Positions 6,753 to 16,469 of a stretch of DNA of 64,000 bases are shown here, piece after piece. The position numbers were made by a program, and so were the translations under genes. Source of the DNA: VAZQ01 sp963702695 (GTDB lineage: Bacteria; Pseudomonadota; Alphaproteobacteria; Rhizobiales; Xanthobacteraceae); the NCBI GenBank assembly GCA_963702695.1, contig CAVPDS010000032.1, positions 1 through 64,000 on the forward strand. The letters are read 5' to 3'. Below the pieces are notes generated by a model, which worked only from the letters and a program-made list of their open reading frames with translations, made no database searches and was not told the origin of the DNA. Each line of letters begins with the position of its first letter. Position 1 is the first letter of the stretch.

Positions 6753-9311
6753 TCAGCAGTCGGATCTCCGATATCGCCACTCGCGAAACGTGCCTTTGCG
6801 AACTTGATATCTTTCCCATTGCCTCGTCTTCAAATACGCACCAACGCGCATCTGATCGGCCTTCGTCCAGCGCGCGATCTCGATGCCGAGCGCACCTTCG
6901 AGGATTTCGCCGACGGAAACGTCGTTGATCGGACTTGCCCGCTCGACCTCCTCGTCACGCCAATCGTCGTAATTTCCGTAGCCATGGTTGACTCGCCGGC
7001 GATCAAAAATAAGCCAGCGATCGATACGCGCATCCCAGGCGTCGCCTTGATATCGTTTGTCTTGTTCGACCTTCGCGAGCGCGATCAGATCCGCTTCATC
7101 GAACCACCAGATTGCTCCGTCACGATAACGGGCCACGGCCTCCGCCCACAGCTGATCGCGATCATGGCGAAGCGAATCGAGATCGATCGTGCCACAGCGC
7201 ACCGGCCAGAAGCGGCGGTTGCCGGTCTCGTCGCGCAAATAGGTGTCTGGATTGACGCTGCCAGCGAACACGCATTGGCGCGGCACCTCGACGACGTAGC
7301 GTTCGTAAGGTGGCCGATAACGGTCCGTCGTTCGGCTCAGGAAGGCCTTGATGCGCGATACCTCGGCTCGGCTTATCGCGTCGAGTTCGGCGAATTCAAT
7401 GACCCACATTCCCCGCATCTGCTGGGCAGCGTCTTTGCTCCCAATCTCGGCGAGCTCGTCGGTGAACCACCCCGCGCCGGCGAGCGTCTTCAGGGCGCTC
7501 GACTTCTTTGCGCCTTGCGGGCCCTCAAGGATCAGCATGTGGTCGACTTTCGCGCCTGGCTGGAGGATGCGGGCGACGCCAGAGATCATCCAGCGTGAGC
7601 CGATGGCGCGATTGAGGGGAGTGTCCTCGGCACCAAGGTATGTGATCACCCACGTCTCGAGCCTCGGATCGCCATCCCAGACAAGGCTGGTCAAGTAATC
7701 GCGCACCGGGTGAACGCGTATGTCTCGAGCGACAGCATTGATGCCTCGGCTGACTGTGGCGGGGCCGACATTGATCTCGCGGTGCTGCAGCCATTCGGCG
7801 CAACGCACATCATCGGCATCGCTCCACGGCCGCGGCAGGACACTGTGCTGGTCCCAAGGCAGCGCTCGCGCGACCAGAATCTCCTGGCGGAATTCGTCGA
7901 ACACCAGTGCTCCGGCGAAGGCCTCGTCGTTGGAGAGCGCGGTGATGACGTTTGCCTCGTTGCGCTCGGGCGTGCCGGCGAGGTCGAGCCGCAACTGGTT
8001 CGCCCAGCGCGGTCGGATCGGCCGATGGTGGATGTTACCCGTCGAGTTCAAGCGCCGGCGCAGTTCGCCGATCTGCTTTTCCAGGATGGAGACCGCTATC
8101 CCGGTGGCGGTCTTGATCGCCGCCAGCACCTGGCGCTCGGGCAAGGGTTCCAGCCGGGCCATGACGAGCTGCCCGAGCAGGCTTCCGAGGATCGTGAGAT
8201 CGGGCGGGTTGGTCAGGGCTCGGGCGGCCGCCTCGAACTCTGATGCGGTGCTTGGGGCCACGGGCGCGCTGATTGGTGCCGGCTCAGACCGTTGGTAGTC
8301 GGCCGCCGTCGCGCCATGCCGCAGGTCGTCGTTGAAGTCGTCGCCATGCAGCGGTGAGACGATCGCGTTGGTGATGCCGGCGACGTTGAGCCGATCGGCC
8401 AGAGCGGCGGCGGCCTGCATGCCTGCGTCGCCGGCATCGGCGAAGATGGTTACGCGGTTGACGCCGTCCGGCCACTGCCAGCGTCGCAGCCCGTCGGCGG
8501 AGAGCGCGGCCCAGGTCGGAATTCCGAAAATCGTCGTTGCGGCGAGCGCCGTCTCAATGCCCTCGGCGATCCCGAGATGACCATCGTCGCCCACGGCCGA
8601 AAGGCGGACCGAGCCGCCGGCAACGGCGCCGAGCATCTTCTTGCCCGGCGGGGCCTTGCCCGAACCGTCGTCGAGCAGATAGGTGCGATGAATGCCGCCG
8701 GTCGGCTCGCCGGCGCCGTCGCGGACTCGCGCCACCATGCCGGGCCAGCCGCGGCGGGTCTCGAAGTCGGCGAGGTCGGGATTGAACAAGAGGTCCGGGC
8801 GAGGCCGGATCGCGCAGGCCGCGGGTTTGCAGATAGACGTTCGGCGACCGAGCCTGCCAACGGTGCGCAGCCGGCAAGGATGCGGGCAATCTCGTGGCTG
8901 TGGTCGGCTTTTGCTGGGGCCGTGGACCGAGGCGGAGCCGGACGGTCAAGGCGCGCGCGCCGGGCCGCTTCCTCGAACAGCGCGGCGTTGGTGAGCCCCG
9001 TCGAATGATGGATCAGGTCGATCGGACCGGCGCATTCGCCGGTCGCATGGTCGTAACCCCAGCCGGCGCGCGGCCCGCGCAAGTGAATGACGCAGGAGCC
9101 CTCGTTGCGCGGCGGCCGGCCAGACAGGTCAGCACAGCGCAGCGATTTGCGGTCGGGCGACAGACGCGCTTGCGGAAACAACGCTGGCAGCCATTCGGCG
9201 CGCGGTGGCGGCAAGCCGTTCGCGCACCTCGTCGAGGTCGTAGCGAGCCGGGGGCTGCCAGACGTCGTTGAGATCGATGAATGATGTTCCCTCCATGGCA
9301 ATCGTGGTCAC
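6753..9311 (-). pseudogene. Toprim-VapE primase-helicase, broken by three frame changes near its N-terminus
   Basis: Phage replication protein. The intact 3' part (about 8797 to 6753) holds a toprim domain (GIAEGIETALAA ... FADAGDAGMQAA) and a VapE/D5-like ATPase (EGPQGAKKSSALKTLAG as Walker A, MWVIEFAELDA as Walker B). The 5' part is recognisable but split over frames: MEGTSFIDLNDVWQPP to RRMA, then EWLPALFPQARLSPDRKSLR, a zinc/primase segment with GWGYDHATGECAGPIDL, then YLQTRGLRDPASP. Frame changes fall near 9195, 8850 and 8797. The start is GTG at 9311, overlapping the upstream stop (GTGA), or ATG at 9296. The helicase half could still be made from an internal start. Confidence 0.82.
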
Positions 9312-10036
9312 TCCTCAACTGCGGCTGCGCAGAGGCACGCTGCGGGGGCGACGAGATTGAGATCGAGGACGAGCGGCGAAAGCCGATCCGGCACGACAGG
9401 CGGGCTCAAAAGCCGACGCGCCGGCAACATTCCCTTGCGATCAAGAACTTTGGCCTCGTCTCTGCTCATCCCCAGAAAGGCTGCAATATCCCCGAGCAGG
9501 GCTGCTTGGCCCTCGAATTCGTACCACCGGACGCCACTGCGGTTTCGGCTCTGCACATCGAACGGAGCCCATCGACAGTTGGTCGGTTCGTAGTCACCGT
9601 TCGGATCAATTCGATCAAGGCTAAATGACGGGTCGGGTTTAGGCCCCATATCCTGAAAGAAAGATTTGAAGCTGTCGCACCACCGCGCGCACATGCGGAT
9701 GCCACGTGCGCCATAGCGGTGGAAGGAGGCATCGCCGGGGTTGTTGCACCGCTTCTTGGCGCTCAGCCATGCCATGTATTCGGAGGTCGGCTGCTGACCG
9801 CGAGTGTGCCCATGACGAAGGCTGACATCTACAAGCAGACAACCGCAACTTCGGCTCCCGCCGGCATCAGACCGCAACGCAAGACGTAGGCTTTGCCCAA
9901 GGACGAGCTTTTCCGTCCCACATTCGCATTGACAGAGCCATCGATCCCTTTGTTTCCCCGCTGCCGAAATCGCCGGTTCAGCGACGCTGATCACCGTCCA
10001 ACGGTGCACTCGCATGCCAGGGTGGAGCTTGATCAT
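9308..10036 (-). CDS. HNH/AP2-type phage DNA-binding endonuclease-like protein
   Basis: A 242-residue protein. It has an N-terminal part with cysteine pairs (WLCQCECG, SRSCGCL) and a central block SEYMAWLSAKKRCNNPGD, RYGARGIRMCARW and SLDRIDPNGDYEPTNCRWA, a layout common to phage HNH-type homing-like endonucleases and AP2-domain proteins. The Shine-Dalgarno AAAGGAGC precedes the ATG at 10036. Its stop overlaps the GTG start of the primase. It may be a free-standing homing-type nuclease lodged between replication genes; activity is not shown. Confidence 0.65.
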   Translation of the reverse strand: MIKLHPGMRVHRWTVISVAEPAISAAGKQRDRWLCQCECGTEKLVLGQSLRLALRSDAGGSRSCGCLLVDVSLRHGHTRGQQPTSEYMAWLSAKKRCNNPGDASFHRYGARGIRMCARWCDSFKSFFQDMGPKPDPSFSLDRIDPNGDYEPTNCRWAPFDVQSRNRSGVRWYEFEGQAALLGDIAAFLGMSRDEAKVLDRKGMLPARRLLSPPVVPDRLSPLVLDLNLVAPAACLCAAAVEE

Positions 10037-10049
10037 AGCGCTCCTTTCC

Positions 10050-11373
10050 TCAGCTCAGGATCACGAGACCTTGCTCGGCCCGTGTGATTGCGGTGTAGAG
10101 CCAACGGGCACGATCGATGGCGGTTTTTCCCAGACCGTCATCCCAGACGATCACATTGCCCCAGGAACTTCCCTGGGCCTTATGGGCCGTAATCGCCCAA
10201 CCGAACGTTGCCTCCGCCAACAGCCGCTTGTTCTTCCAGTCGCGGTCGTGCCGCTGCCGGTCAAAAGCGACATGATCCTCGAAATGTCCCTTATAGATTC
10301 GCAGCTGCTCGCGCTTGCCGTTCTTACCAGGCCGGCCGATCGGATTGCCCTCCTCGTCCAAAACGCGGGCTGAAAAGAACAGGCTGCCTTCATCGACGAT
10401 GTCCTCCAGCGTGAGGAACATGCCGTTGATCAGACCGAGATCGTTTTGGTTCTTGAGGCAGATGATCTTCTCGCCCTGGCCGGTCGGGCAGCCATCCATC
10501 ACCGAAGCCGGCTGCTCGCCGCATGGCGTTGTTGAGCTGGAGCCGCGTGGCATTGAGCCCGCAGATCACCTGGCCGCCCCGCAGGCACTGCTCGGGCGTC
10601 ACATCCATCTTGCGCATCTTCCAGACGAAAGTGTCGTATTGGCCGAAACCGATCGGCTCGCCTTGGCGCGCCATAGTGGCGAGGCGGATGATCGCGCTCT
10701 CCTCGGCCTGGCGGTGGATTTCGGTGAGCATGATGTCGGGCGCGTCTTTGGTGAATGCGCCTTCGCCCTTGATCGGCGGCAGCTGGCCCGGATCGCCGAG
10801 CACCAGGATCGGCTTTCCGAAGCTCATGAGGTCGCGCGCCATCTCCTCGCCGACCATTGACACCTCATCGAGCACGATCAGCCGGGCGTGCGCCGCGTCG
10901 CTCTGCGGATTGAGCGCAAACCGAGGCTTCTTCATCTGCGACATCGCCTGGCACATGGCCTCGATCGCAGCTTCGGCCGCGGTCCGATCGAAGCCGGCGA
11001 GCTTCGCAGCTTCGAGCCGCGCCTCATCGATCTTCTTGTCGGCGGCCTCGATCTCCTCGTCGGTCGCGACGATTACGCTGTAGATCAGGCTATGGATGGT
11101 CCGGGCAGGCGTGCCCTTGCGGCGGAGGACCAATGCCGCTTTACCGGTGAAGGTGGCGGTCACGACGCCTGGCACACATTCGCCACTGTCGCGGCTGCTC
11201 TTGTGTGGATCGAGTCCAAGCTCGGCGAGAGCGAATTTCAGTACGGTGGATTTTCCGGTTCCCGCATAGCCGAAGAGCCGAAAAACCTGCTGCTCCCTGG
11301 TCCGGTTGTTGAACCAGTCCTTGATGGCCGCGATCGCGCGAGCCTGGGTGTCGGATGGGGTGATGTCGGTCAT
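10050..11373 (-). CDS. RecD/Pif1-like AAA helicase, frameshifted near 10500
   Basis: Superfamily 1 DNA helicase. The first part shows Walker A (LFGYAGTGKSTVLKFAL), Walker B (LIVLDEVSMVGEEM), a Q-loop (LVLGDPGQLPP) and a sensor (EIHRQAEESAIIRLA). After the frame change the C-terminal motifs appear in another frame: GEKIICLKNQNDLGLINGM and WAITAHKAQGSSWGNV, then YTAITRAEQGLVILS at the stop. The break falls just after LNNAMRRAAGF. Restoring one base would give a normal protein of about 440 residues. The ATG at 11373 overlaps the stop of the PD-(D/E)XK gene (ATGA), so the two are likely partners in phage recombination or replication. Confidence 0.82.
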
Positions 11374-12152
11374 GGCGCCGACCTCCAACACCGGTCCTGC
11401 CAGGCACAGGGTGGGTGCCAATCGCCGCCGGTGCGGCCGCCGCGGCAAATGACCGAGCTCTTGTCAGCGGCAGCGCGTGGCAGCAGTTCCTGCGCTTCGC
11501 TGGCCTGCACGACCTGCACCGCCTTGTCGCTCATCGACTGCGCGAGCGCCGCGTCGAACGGCACGAGCTCGCAGTGCAGTTCCCAGGTGTCGCGGTTGAG
11601 CGCGGTGAACAGCGCCGGATTCGGCAGATCGAGATAGGCTTGATAGAGCGCGATCTGCGCCGCGTAGATCGGCTTTGCGAGCACGACGCCCTTCTTGACG
11701 ACCTCCTTCCAGGACGCGGCGCCAAGCGCCTTGGTCTCCCACAGCGCCGGAAATTCCATCGCGACCGGGCCGCCGATCAGGCAGCCGTCGATGTGGCCCT
11801 TGAAGCGCCCATCGAGCGCGGAGAATCCGAACTGCCGGCCATCCGAGCGTTCGGTGCGCAGGTCGAACCCGGCGGCGCGCAGCCACGCAGCTACGATATC
11901 CTCGCCGCGATGGCCGGCCTCGAATATGCGCAGCGTCTTCGGCTCGAACTCCCGGCCCTGGTCTTTCGGGGCGGCGAGATAATCGAATTGGATCTGCCGC
12001 AGGCATTCGCGGCCGAGTCCGGACGTGCTGACATAGCGCCGCGGCGGCTGGGCGCGGTTGCGGGCGACGAGCGCTGCGTCGATGGCCGCGTTGATGGCAA
12101 CGTCGATGCCGGGCTGATCGGCTCGGGCCTTCGTACTGGCAGCCGGAGCCAT
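11370..12152 (-). CDS. PD-(D/E)XK nuclease family protein
   Basis: A 260-residue Cas4/RecB-like nuclease. The core is visible as GHIDGCLIGGP (motif D) followed by LWETKALGAASWKEVVKKG (motif E-x-K), with a preceding GHRGEDIVAAWLRAAGF helix and a following YAAQIALYQAYLDLP. A C-terminal cysteine-bearing tail (ICRGGRTGGDWHPPCAW) could hold an iron-sulfur cluster as in Cas4-like enzymes, but I do not see the full four-cysteine pattern. Coupled to the helicase gene downstream by ATGA, which suggests a nuclease-helicase pair. Confidence 0.78.
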   Translation of the reverse strand: MAPAASTKARADQPGIDVAINAAIDAALVARNRAQPPRRYVSTSGLGRECLRQIQFDYLAAPKDQGREFEPKTLRIFEAGHRGEDIVAAWLRAAGFDLRTERSDGRQFGFSALDGRFKGHIDGCLIGGPVAMEFPALWETKALGAASWKEVVKKGVVLAKPIYAAQIALYQAYLDLPNPALFTALNRDTWELHCELVPFDAALAQSMSDKAVQVVQASEAQELLPRAAADKSSVICRGGRTGGDWHPPCAWQDRCWRSAP

Positions 12153-12164
12153 GGTTCAGATCGA

Positions 12165-12389
12165 TCATATACTGCATTCGTCGCGCTCCCAAAAGCCGCC
12201 GGCTTGCGCGATACAGCGCAGCTTATGATCTTGCGCTGCTGTCAGCATGGTGCGATCGCCGTTCGCTCTCACATTCTCACGGATGCTCGCGCAGAATTCG
12301 ATCTCGCAATCGGTCTCGGCATTGGCCTCTGCCGTTTTCAGTAACGACCGTCGAGATCCGAGCCCATCGCGGTTCATGTCGATGGTCAT
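12165..12389 (-). CDS. Small phage protein, function unknown
   Basis: A 74-residue protein (MTIDMNRDGLGSRRSLLK ... RCIAQAGGFWERDECSI). No domain recognised. It fills the gap between two better-supported genes and is read in the same direction; the preceding bases (AGGAGCGCGCC) give a good ribosome-binding site at its ATG (12389), which supports translation. Confidence 0.5.
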   Translation of the reverse strand: MTIDMNRDGLGSRRSLLKTAEANAETDCEIEFCASIRENVRANGDRTMLTAAQDHKLRCIAQAGGFWERDECSI

Positions 12390-12398
12390 GGCGCGCTC

Positions 12399-12625
12399 CT
12401 AAAATGGAATCGGATCGTCGAACACGGTGCAGGTCCCTCGGTGTGGTGGCCTGGCGCTGCATCGCGTGCTGAAAGCCGTCGACGCACGCCTCGATGATGC
12501 GGTCGATCTCCTCGGCGGTGCGATCGTGGAATGGCGCCATCAGCCCGAGCTCGATCAATACCTCTGCGAGATTTCGACGTGCGGCCTTGATCGCCTGAGC
12601 CTCATGCTGCGGTCTTATCGATCAT
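12399..12625 (-). CDS. Small phage protein, apparently frameshifted twice
   Basis: The conserved-looking core is EAQAIKAARRNLAEVLIELG, then LMAPFHDRTAEEIDRII. It can be joined to an ATG at 12625 (MIDKTAA) that forms an ATGA overlap with the upstream stop, and to the ending TVFDDPIPF (stop at 12399-12401), an ending common in phage replication-region genes. Each join needs a one-base change, near 12600 and near 12437. The reconstructed length is about 74 residues. Function unknown; the reconstruction is inference. Confidence 0.5.
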
Positions 12626-12768
12626 CCCTCGGTTCCTCTTGGCGATTGCGGCGCCGGCCTGAGGCAGCGCATCGAGCAGAAAGCGAACGTCGGATAGCGG
12701 TCGGGACGCAGCAGATGCGTGTAGTAGAGGCCGCGGGTCTCTCGGTTGCAGACGGCGCAGGCCGTCAT
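12622..12768 (-). CDS. 48-residue zinc-ribbon-like protein
   Basis: MTACAVCNRETRGLYYTHLL followed by FAFCSMRCLR gives two cysteine pairs (CxxC ... CxxxC) of the kind that bind one zinc ion. Very small zinc proteins of this layout are common in alphaproteobacterial phage replication operons. Both ends overlap the neighbours as ATGA (12765-12768 and 12622-12625), which is strong support for a real gene despite its size. Confidence 0.6.
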   Translation of the reverse strand: MTACAVCNRETRGLYYTHLLRPDRYPTFAFCSMRCLRPAPQSPRGTEG

Positions 12769-12995
12769 CCCAGGAGCATCGAGAGTTTCCGCGACCCGGG
12801 TTCTTCGGGCTTTTCCGCCATCCGCCGTGACGCCAGCACGATGAAGCTGCTGATGGCGTTCTGCGCCATGGCCTCGAGCTCGGGCATGGTCAAACAGCGG
12901 ATTGGCTGATGGAGCCTTCCTCTTCCTTCGAGCCATTCGCCGATCGCCTTCGCCGCTTCACGCGTGACATGGGCCTGCCACTCGTCATCGGTCAT
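12765..12995 (-). CDS. Small helical phage protein, function unknown
   Basis: A 76-residue protein (MTDDEWQAHVTREAAKAIGEW ... LEAMAQNAISSFIVLASRRM). No named domain is recognised with certainty. The start at 12995 was chosen because the frame upstream is an Arg-rich shadow of the neighbouring gene. Its stop overlaps the start of the zinc-ribbon gene. Confidence 0.6.
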   Translation of the reverse strand: MTDDEWQAHVTREAAKAIGEWLEGRGRLHQPIRCLTMPELEAMAQNAISSFIVLASRRMAEKPEEPGSRKLSMLLG

Positions 12996-13018
12996 GTGCT
13001 GCCGTCCTCGGCCGGCCT

Positions 13019-13722
13019 TCAGGTGTTGAGCCAGGCCGGACCGGTCGCGGGAGCGCCCTGGGGCGGGTTCGGTGCGCCCTGGCTCGCCCACGGCACGGCG
13101 GCCGGCGGCGGTGACGGCGCGCCCCACGCGGGTGCTTGCTGGGCGGCAGCTTCCGGCGCTTTGCGCGGCTTGGCGTTGACCGGTTCCGGTGGCACGGGCT
13201 CGCCACGCATGACGCTTGCGTATTGCGGCTCGCCCGGCAGCACGACGTTGGCGAGCTTGTTGGCATCCTTGTATTGCGCGCTCGACGCAGGCTCGACCAT
13301 GATGCGCGCCGCAAACACGATGCCGTCGAGCTGCTTCAGTCCCTGGATCACGCGCTTCTGCCTTTCGCAGCCTGGCTCTCATCCTTGGGATCGAGGCCGA
13401 GCGCGCTATCGATCATGGCGCGGAACGCGCTCTTGGAGATGTTCCAGCCCTTCGACTGGCCCTTCTCGTCGAGCTTGCCGCCGGCGACCGTGAAGTTCTG
13501 CCAGAACTTGCGCCTGGCGAAGGCGCCGTCGACCACGGTGAACTCGCAGTCGAGCATCTTGGCGTCGCTGGTCTGCGAGGCCTTGAGCAGACCGGCATCC
13601 ATCGGCGTCGATCCATTCACACCGCCAGGGCGGATGGTCATCTTCACCTTGGCGAACGTTCCGTCTGGCATCGGTTCGCCGATCGGCGGCAACTGCGGCT
13701 GGGCATCATTGAGGTCGTACAT
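13019..13722 (-). CDS. DUF669-like phage ssDNA-binding-type protein, frameshifted near 13355
   Basis: The N-terminal part (MYDLNDAQPQLPPIGEPMPDG, then FWQNFTVAGGKLDEKGQSKGWNISKSAFRAMID) has the OB-fold look of DUF669 proteins, proposed to bind single-stranded DNA. The frame ends early after KDESQAAK, while the natural continuation (RVIQGLKQLDGIVFAARIMVEP and a Pro/Ala-rich tail ending PAWLNT) is in the next frame, stopping at 13019. Restoring one base near 13355 gives about 234 residues. AAAGGAG lies just before the ATG. The tail resembles the flexible C-termini of single-strand binding proteins. Confidence 0.7.
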
Positions 13723-13748
13723 GTCAGTCTCCTTTGCTGAGATTTTGA

Positions 13749-14640
13749 TCAGGCGGCGTGAACCTGCGGGCCCGCGGCATTCGGCGTCGCCGACCATGCG
13801 GGTTCGAGCGCTGTCGTGTTGATCTTGGCGAGCAGCGCGCCGAGATCGGGCGGCTTCGGTGATGTCGAGCCGGCCGCTGCGGTCCTTGGCCGGCAGGCCG
13901 AACGGATTGCCGGCGCGACAGACCAGCCGGCGTTCGCTCGCTTTCTCGTCGAGCACGTAACCGCCCTCGGCGTCGCGCGAGAACAGATGCAGCGAGATCA
14001 CCTGATCGACGATGCCGGGTAGCTCGCGGCCGGCCTTGGAGCCCTCCATCTGCGGCTGCCAGGTCGCGACGTTGAGCTCGTCAGTGACCTTCTCCAGCAC
14101 GCCGACGAAGATCACGGTCTTGCCCGGCGCGTGCTGCAGATGCTTGAGCGCCTGGATGACCTCGCGGCCAAGCAGGCCGTAGGCGCCGCGCACGTCCGGC
14201 TTGCCGGTGCGCTCGGAGAACGCCTCCGGCTGCTGGCGGGCATAGACCATGACCTGCCGGGTGAGATCGGTGATGCTGTCGACGAAGATGATCGACTTCG
14301 ATCGCAGGAACTCCTCGACGCCGGTGCCGGCATAGACGTTGCGAGCGTGCTGGTAATGCTGCGCGCTGTACCAGGCGTTGGGATCGGCGGCGGGATCGGG
14401 CCCTCCGATCAGCACCGCAAGGTCGCGGAAATCGACGAAGCTGCGGATCGGGATGCTGGCGCCCGGCCAGTCCTGCACCGACTTCATGCCGGCTTCGAGA
14501 TCGAGGCAGACGGTCTTGTCCGGCGGGAGCGTTTTCAGCAGCGACGTTTTTCCGACACCCGGCATTCCGAAAATCGCGAGTGAGGTTTTGTTATTTGCCG
14601 CAGTCAGACGTTCGTCCGCCGTTACGATTCTGACGGGCAT
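13749..14640 (-). CDS. Phage RecA-like NTPase (Sak4-type), frameshifted near 13853
   Basis: AAA ATPase of phage recombination modules. Walker A is IFGMPGVGKTSLLKTLPPD at about residue 25, and Walker B is SIIFVDSITDLTRQ at about residue 118. The family core runs to RSGRLDITE. There the frame switches: PPDLGALLAKINTTALEP and a natural stop at 13749-13751 are found one base out of phase, so the present frame runs on instead into the DUF669-like gene. Sak4-type NTPases anneal DNA together with a single-strand binding partner, consistent with the next gene. Confidence 0.75.
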
Positions 14641-15152
14641 CAGGCAGCCTCCTCATGCATGGGCGTGGCCCACGTGTCACAGTTTGCTATTCGGGTGATG
14701 GTAGATTTGCTGACGCCGAGCTCTCGCGCGATGCGACGATGGGTTAGCCCCTCGTCCAGGAGCGTCCGCACGAGCGCTACGTCTAGAAAGTCCAGCTTGG
14801 CCGCAGGATTTGCTTCACCGGCGCCACGAGGGGGAGGCACGCCGCGTCCCTTGCGATACATGTCTGCACTGTTATCACGCGGCAGTCCTGCGAACAGATG
14901 GGCGGGATTCACGCAAGCCGGCGTGTCGCACGCATGACACACGAACATTCCTTTTGGGACAGGTCCGTTCGCCCATTCATACGAGAGTACATGTGCACGC
15001 GCAATTCCCTCGCCTCTTCCACCGCGGCCAATGACACCGTATCCAAATTCGTGCGTCGCACCTGTCCAAAGCCAACAGCCGTTTGGGCTGTTAGATTTGT
15101 CGACCTTCGCCCAGAAGCGCTGTTCGATCGGTTTTCTCTTTACCGGCATCAC
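14640..15152 (-). CDS. HNH endonuclease (HNH_3 type) with C-terminal helix-turn-helix
   Basis: A 170-residue protein with the characteristic start RFWAKVDKSNSPNGCWLWTGA, the catalytic block HVLSYEWANGPVPKG, then FVCHACDTPACVNPAHLFAG, and a C-terminal DNA-binding helix pair (THRRIARELGVSKSTITRIA). Such free-standing HNH nucleases are frequent in phages and may act as homing nucleases. It couples to the NTPase gene by an ATGA overlap at 14640, so it is a recent guest in, or an integral part of, the recombination operon. Confidence 0.85.
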   Translation of the reverse strand: MMPVKRKPIEQRFWAKVDKSNSPNGCWLWTGATHEFGYGVIGRGGRGEGIARAHVLSYEWANGPVPKGMFVCHACDTPACVNPAHLFAGLPRDNSADMYRKGRGVPPPRGAGEANPAAKLDFLDVALVRTLLDEGLTHRRIARELGVSKSTITRIANCDTWATPMHEEAA

Positions 15153-15263
15153 GCTGCTCGCATCAGTTTCGTAGTTTGCTCGGTTATCGGGTCGGCGGGG
15201 CGTTGACCGGGCGCCGAAGGATTGCCTGCCCGTCCTTGCGGAGCGGGCCGCCCCGCCGCTGTC

Positions 15264-15750
15264 TCAGCCGTCCGGTTTGAGTGTCAGCGTGAAGGTCGCC
15301 TTGCCGGTCTTGACCGTGCGGGCAGGCGCGAAGGCGGCTCGGATGTTCTCGGGCCAGGCGGTGTATTTGCGCTCGGAAACCTTGTAGGCGACGTCAATGT
15401 ATTCGACCGGGTCGTCGCCAGCGGCGCGGATGCGCTCGACCACAGCAGCCAGCGCGCGCTGGTCCCAATCCACACGCTTTGGCAGTTCGGCAGATGACGG
15501 TGACGCTGCCGTCCTCGAAGCGGACCGTGCCGGTGTCTTTGTTCTCGGCCCGGCGCGCCGCCTGAGCCCGGTCGGCGTAACGCAGCGCGATTGCCCCGGC
15601 GATCCATTCGGCCGTGGTTTTCGCGGCGGCCAATGCCGCCTCGGCGTCCTCCTGCAAGAGGACCAGAAGATCTGCCGGCAGCGCAGCGATCTCTCCGATC
15701 GGCAGCGTGCGAATGCTTTCCAGGGTTGGGCGGTTGGTCAGCGCAGACAT
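15264..15750 (-). CDS. Conserved phage protein of unknown function, frameshifted near 15475
   Basis: MSALTNRPTLESIRTLPIG starts a helical protein of alphaproteobacterial phage regions. The first frame reaches SVTVICRTAK; the continuation VDWDQRALAAVVERIRAAG ... TFTLTLKPDG with stop at 15264 is one base out of phase. Joined, it is about 162 residues. No catalytic motif is seen. The start at 15750 overlaps the upstream stop (TGATG). Confidence 0.6.
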
Positions 15751-16061
15751 CAGACGGTCTCCTCGGATACATGCGTGAGGACTGAGAGCGGTGCGGAATC
15801 GGGCCGTGGTCGCGCGATCGCGAGGTAGCTGAATCGATCGCGGCAAATCCGGCGCTGCAGGAGGTGCACGAGGCCTTGATTGGCCAACCGCAAGGCGCGG
15901 GTTGCGATTCGTCCGAGCGCGATCCGATCGTTCTCGCTTAACGCCTTCCCGTAGGACGAACGATCGAGCGCGAGAAAGCCTTGGTGATATTCGAGGATGT
16001 CGCCGGCCGCCGCCTGCCCGAGCCATGCGAGCAGATCAATCTCGGTCTGCGGATACGGCAT
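15750..16061 (-). CDS. Conserved phage protein, function unknown
   Basis: A 103-residue protein beginning MPYPQTEIDLLAWLGQAAAG; the part AAAGDILEYHQGFLALDR is followed by a region with many Arg/Leu pairs (RIATRALRLANQGLVHLLQRR). I do not recognise a named domain. The start at 16061 is preferred to 16106 because the extra N-terminal residues overlap the end of the upstream gene. Coupled downstream by TGATG. Confidence 0.55.
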   Translation of the reverse strand: MPYPQTEIDLLAWLGQAAAGDILEYHQGFLALDRSSYGKALSENDRIALGRIATRALRLANQGLVHLLQRRICRDRFSYLAIARPRPDSAPLSVLTHVSEETV

Positions 16062-16083
16062 CAGGGATTGGATGCAGAGGCGC

Positions 16084-16303
16084 TCATCGCGGCGCTCCGC
16101 CGGCATGAAACGGTGCTACTTTTGTGGTTCGCCGCCGCGCCGCCTCGTAGGCTTCGATGTCGGCCAGGCGGTAGATGACCCGGCCGCCGATCTTCAGATA
16201 GGCCGGCCCATCGAGCGTCATGGCGCCAACGCTCCAACGTGCGGTGGCTAAGGCCCCAGCGCCGCGCGAGCAGTTTCTCGCTGAGATGTTCCGTGTGTTC
16301 CAT
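16084..16303 (-). CDS. Excisionase-like helix-turn-helix protein, frameshifted near 16225
   Basis: MEHTEHLSEKLLARRWGLSH and RTLERWR form the first half of an HTH_17/MerR-like fold. The second half, GPAYLKIGGRVIYRLADIEAYEA (read as two joined strands and a helix), is one base out of phase, ending at 16084. The joined protein is about 72 residues. Such proteins act as excisionases or small regulators. Its upstream gap contains the 22-bp-phased repeats at 16379-16442, a possible own operator. Confidence 0.65.
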
Positions 16304-16378
16304 CGACCCGCTTGCGCTCCCATTCGTTTGTGGGAGGAACATCGGTCATCGAGGAGTGGGATGTCGTCGGGACGGGAT

Positions 16379-16442
16379 GTGGGACAGATGGTGAAAAAGG
16401 GTGGGACAGAGTGGGACGCGAGGTGGGACAGAGGGGGACAGG
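16379..16442. repeat. Three GTGGGACAGA repeats phased at exactly 22 bp
   Basis: GTGGGACAGA occurs at 16379, 16401 and 16423, with weaker half-repeats between (GTGGGACGCG at 16411, GGGGACAGG at 16434). A 22-bp spacing puts the sites on one face of the helix. They lie in the 166-base gap upstream of the helix-turn-helix gene (start 16303). This is an iteron or operator-array pattern. Confidence 0.55.
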
Positions 16443-16469
16443 GATGCAACGAGCGTCGTCACCGGCCGC

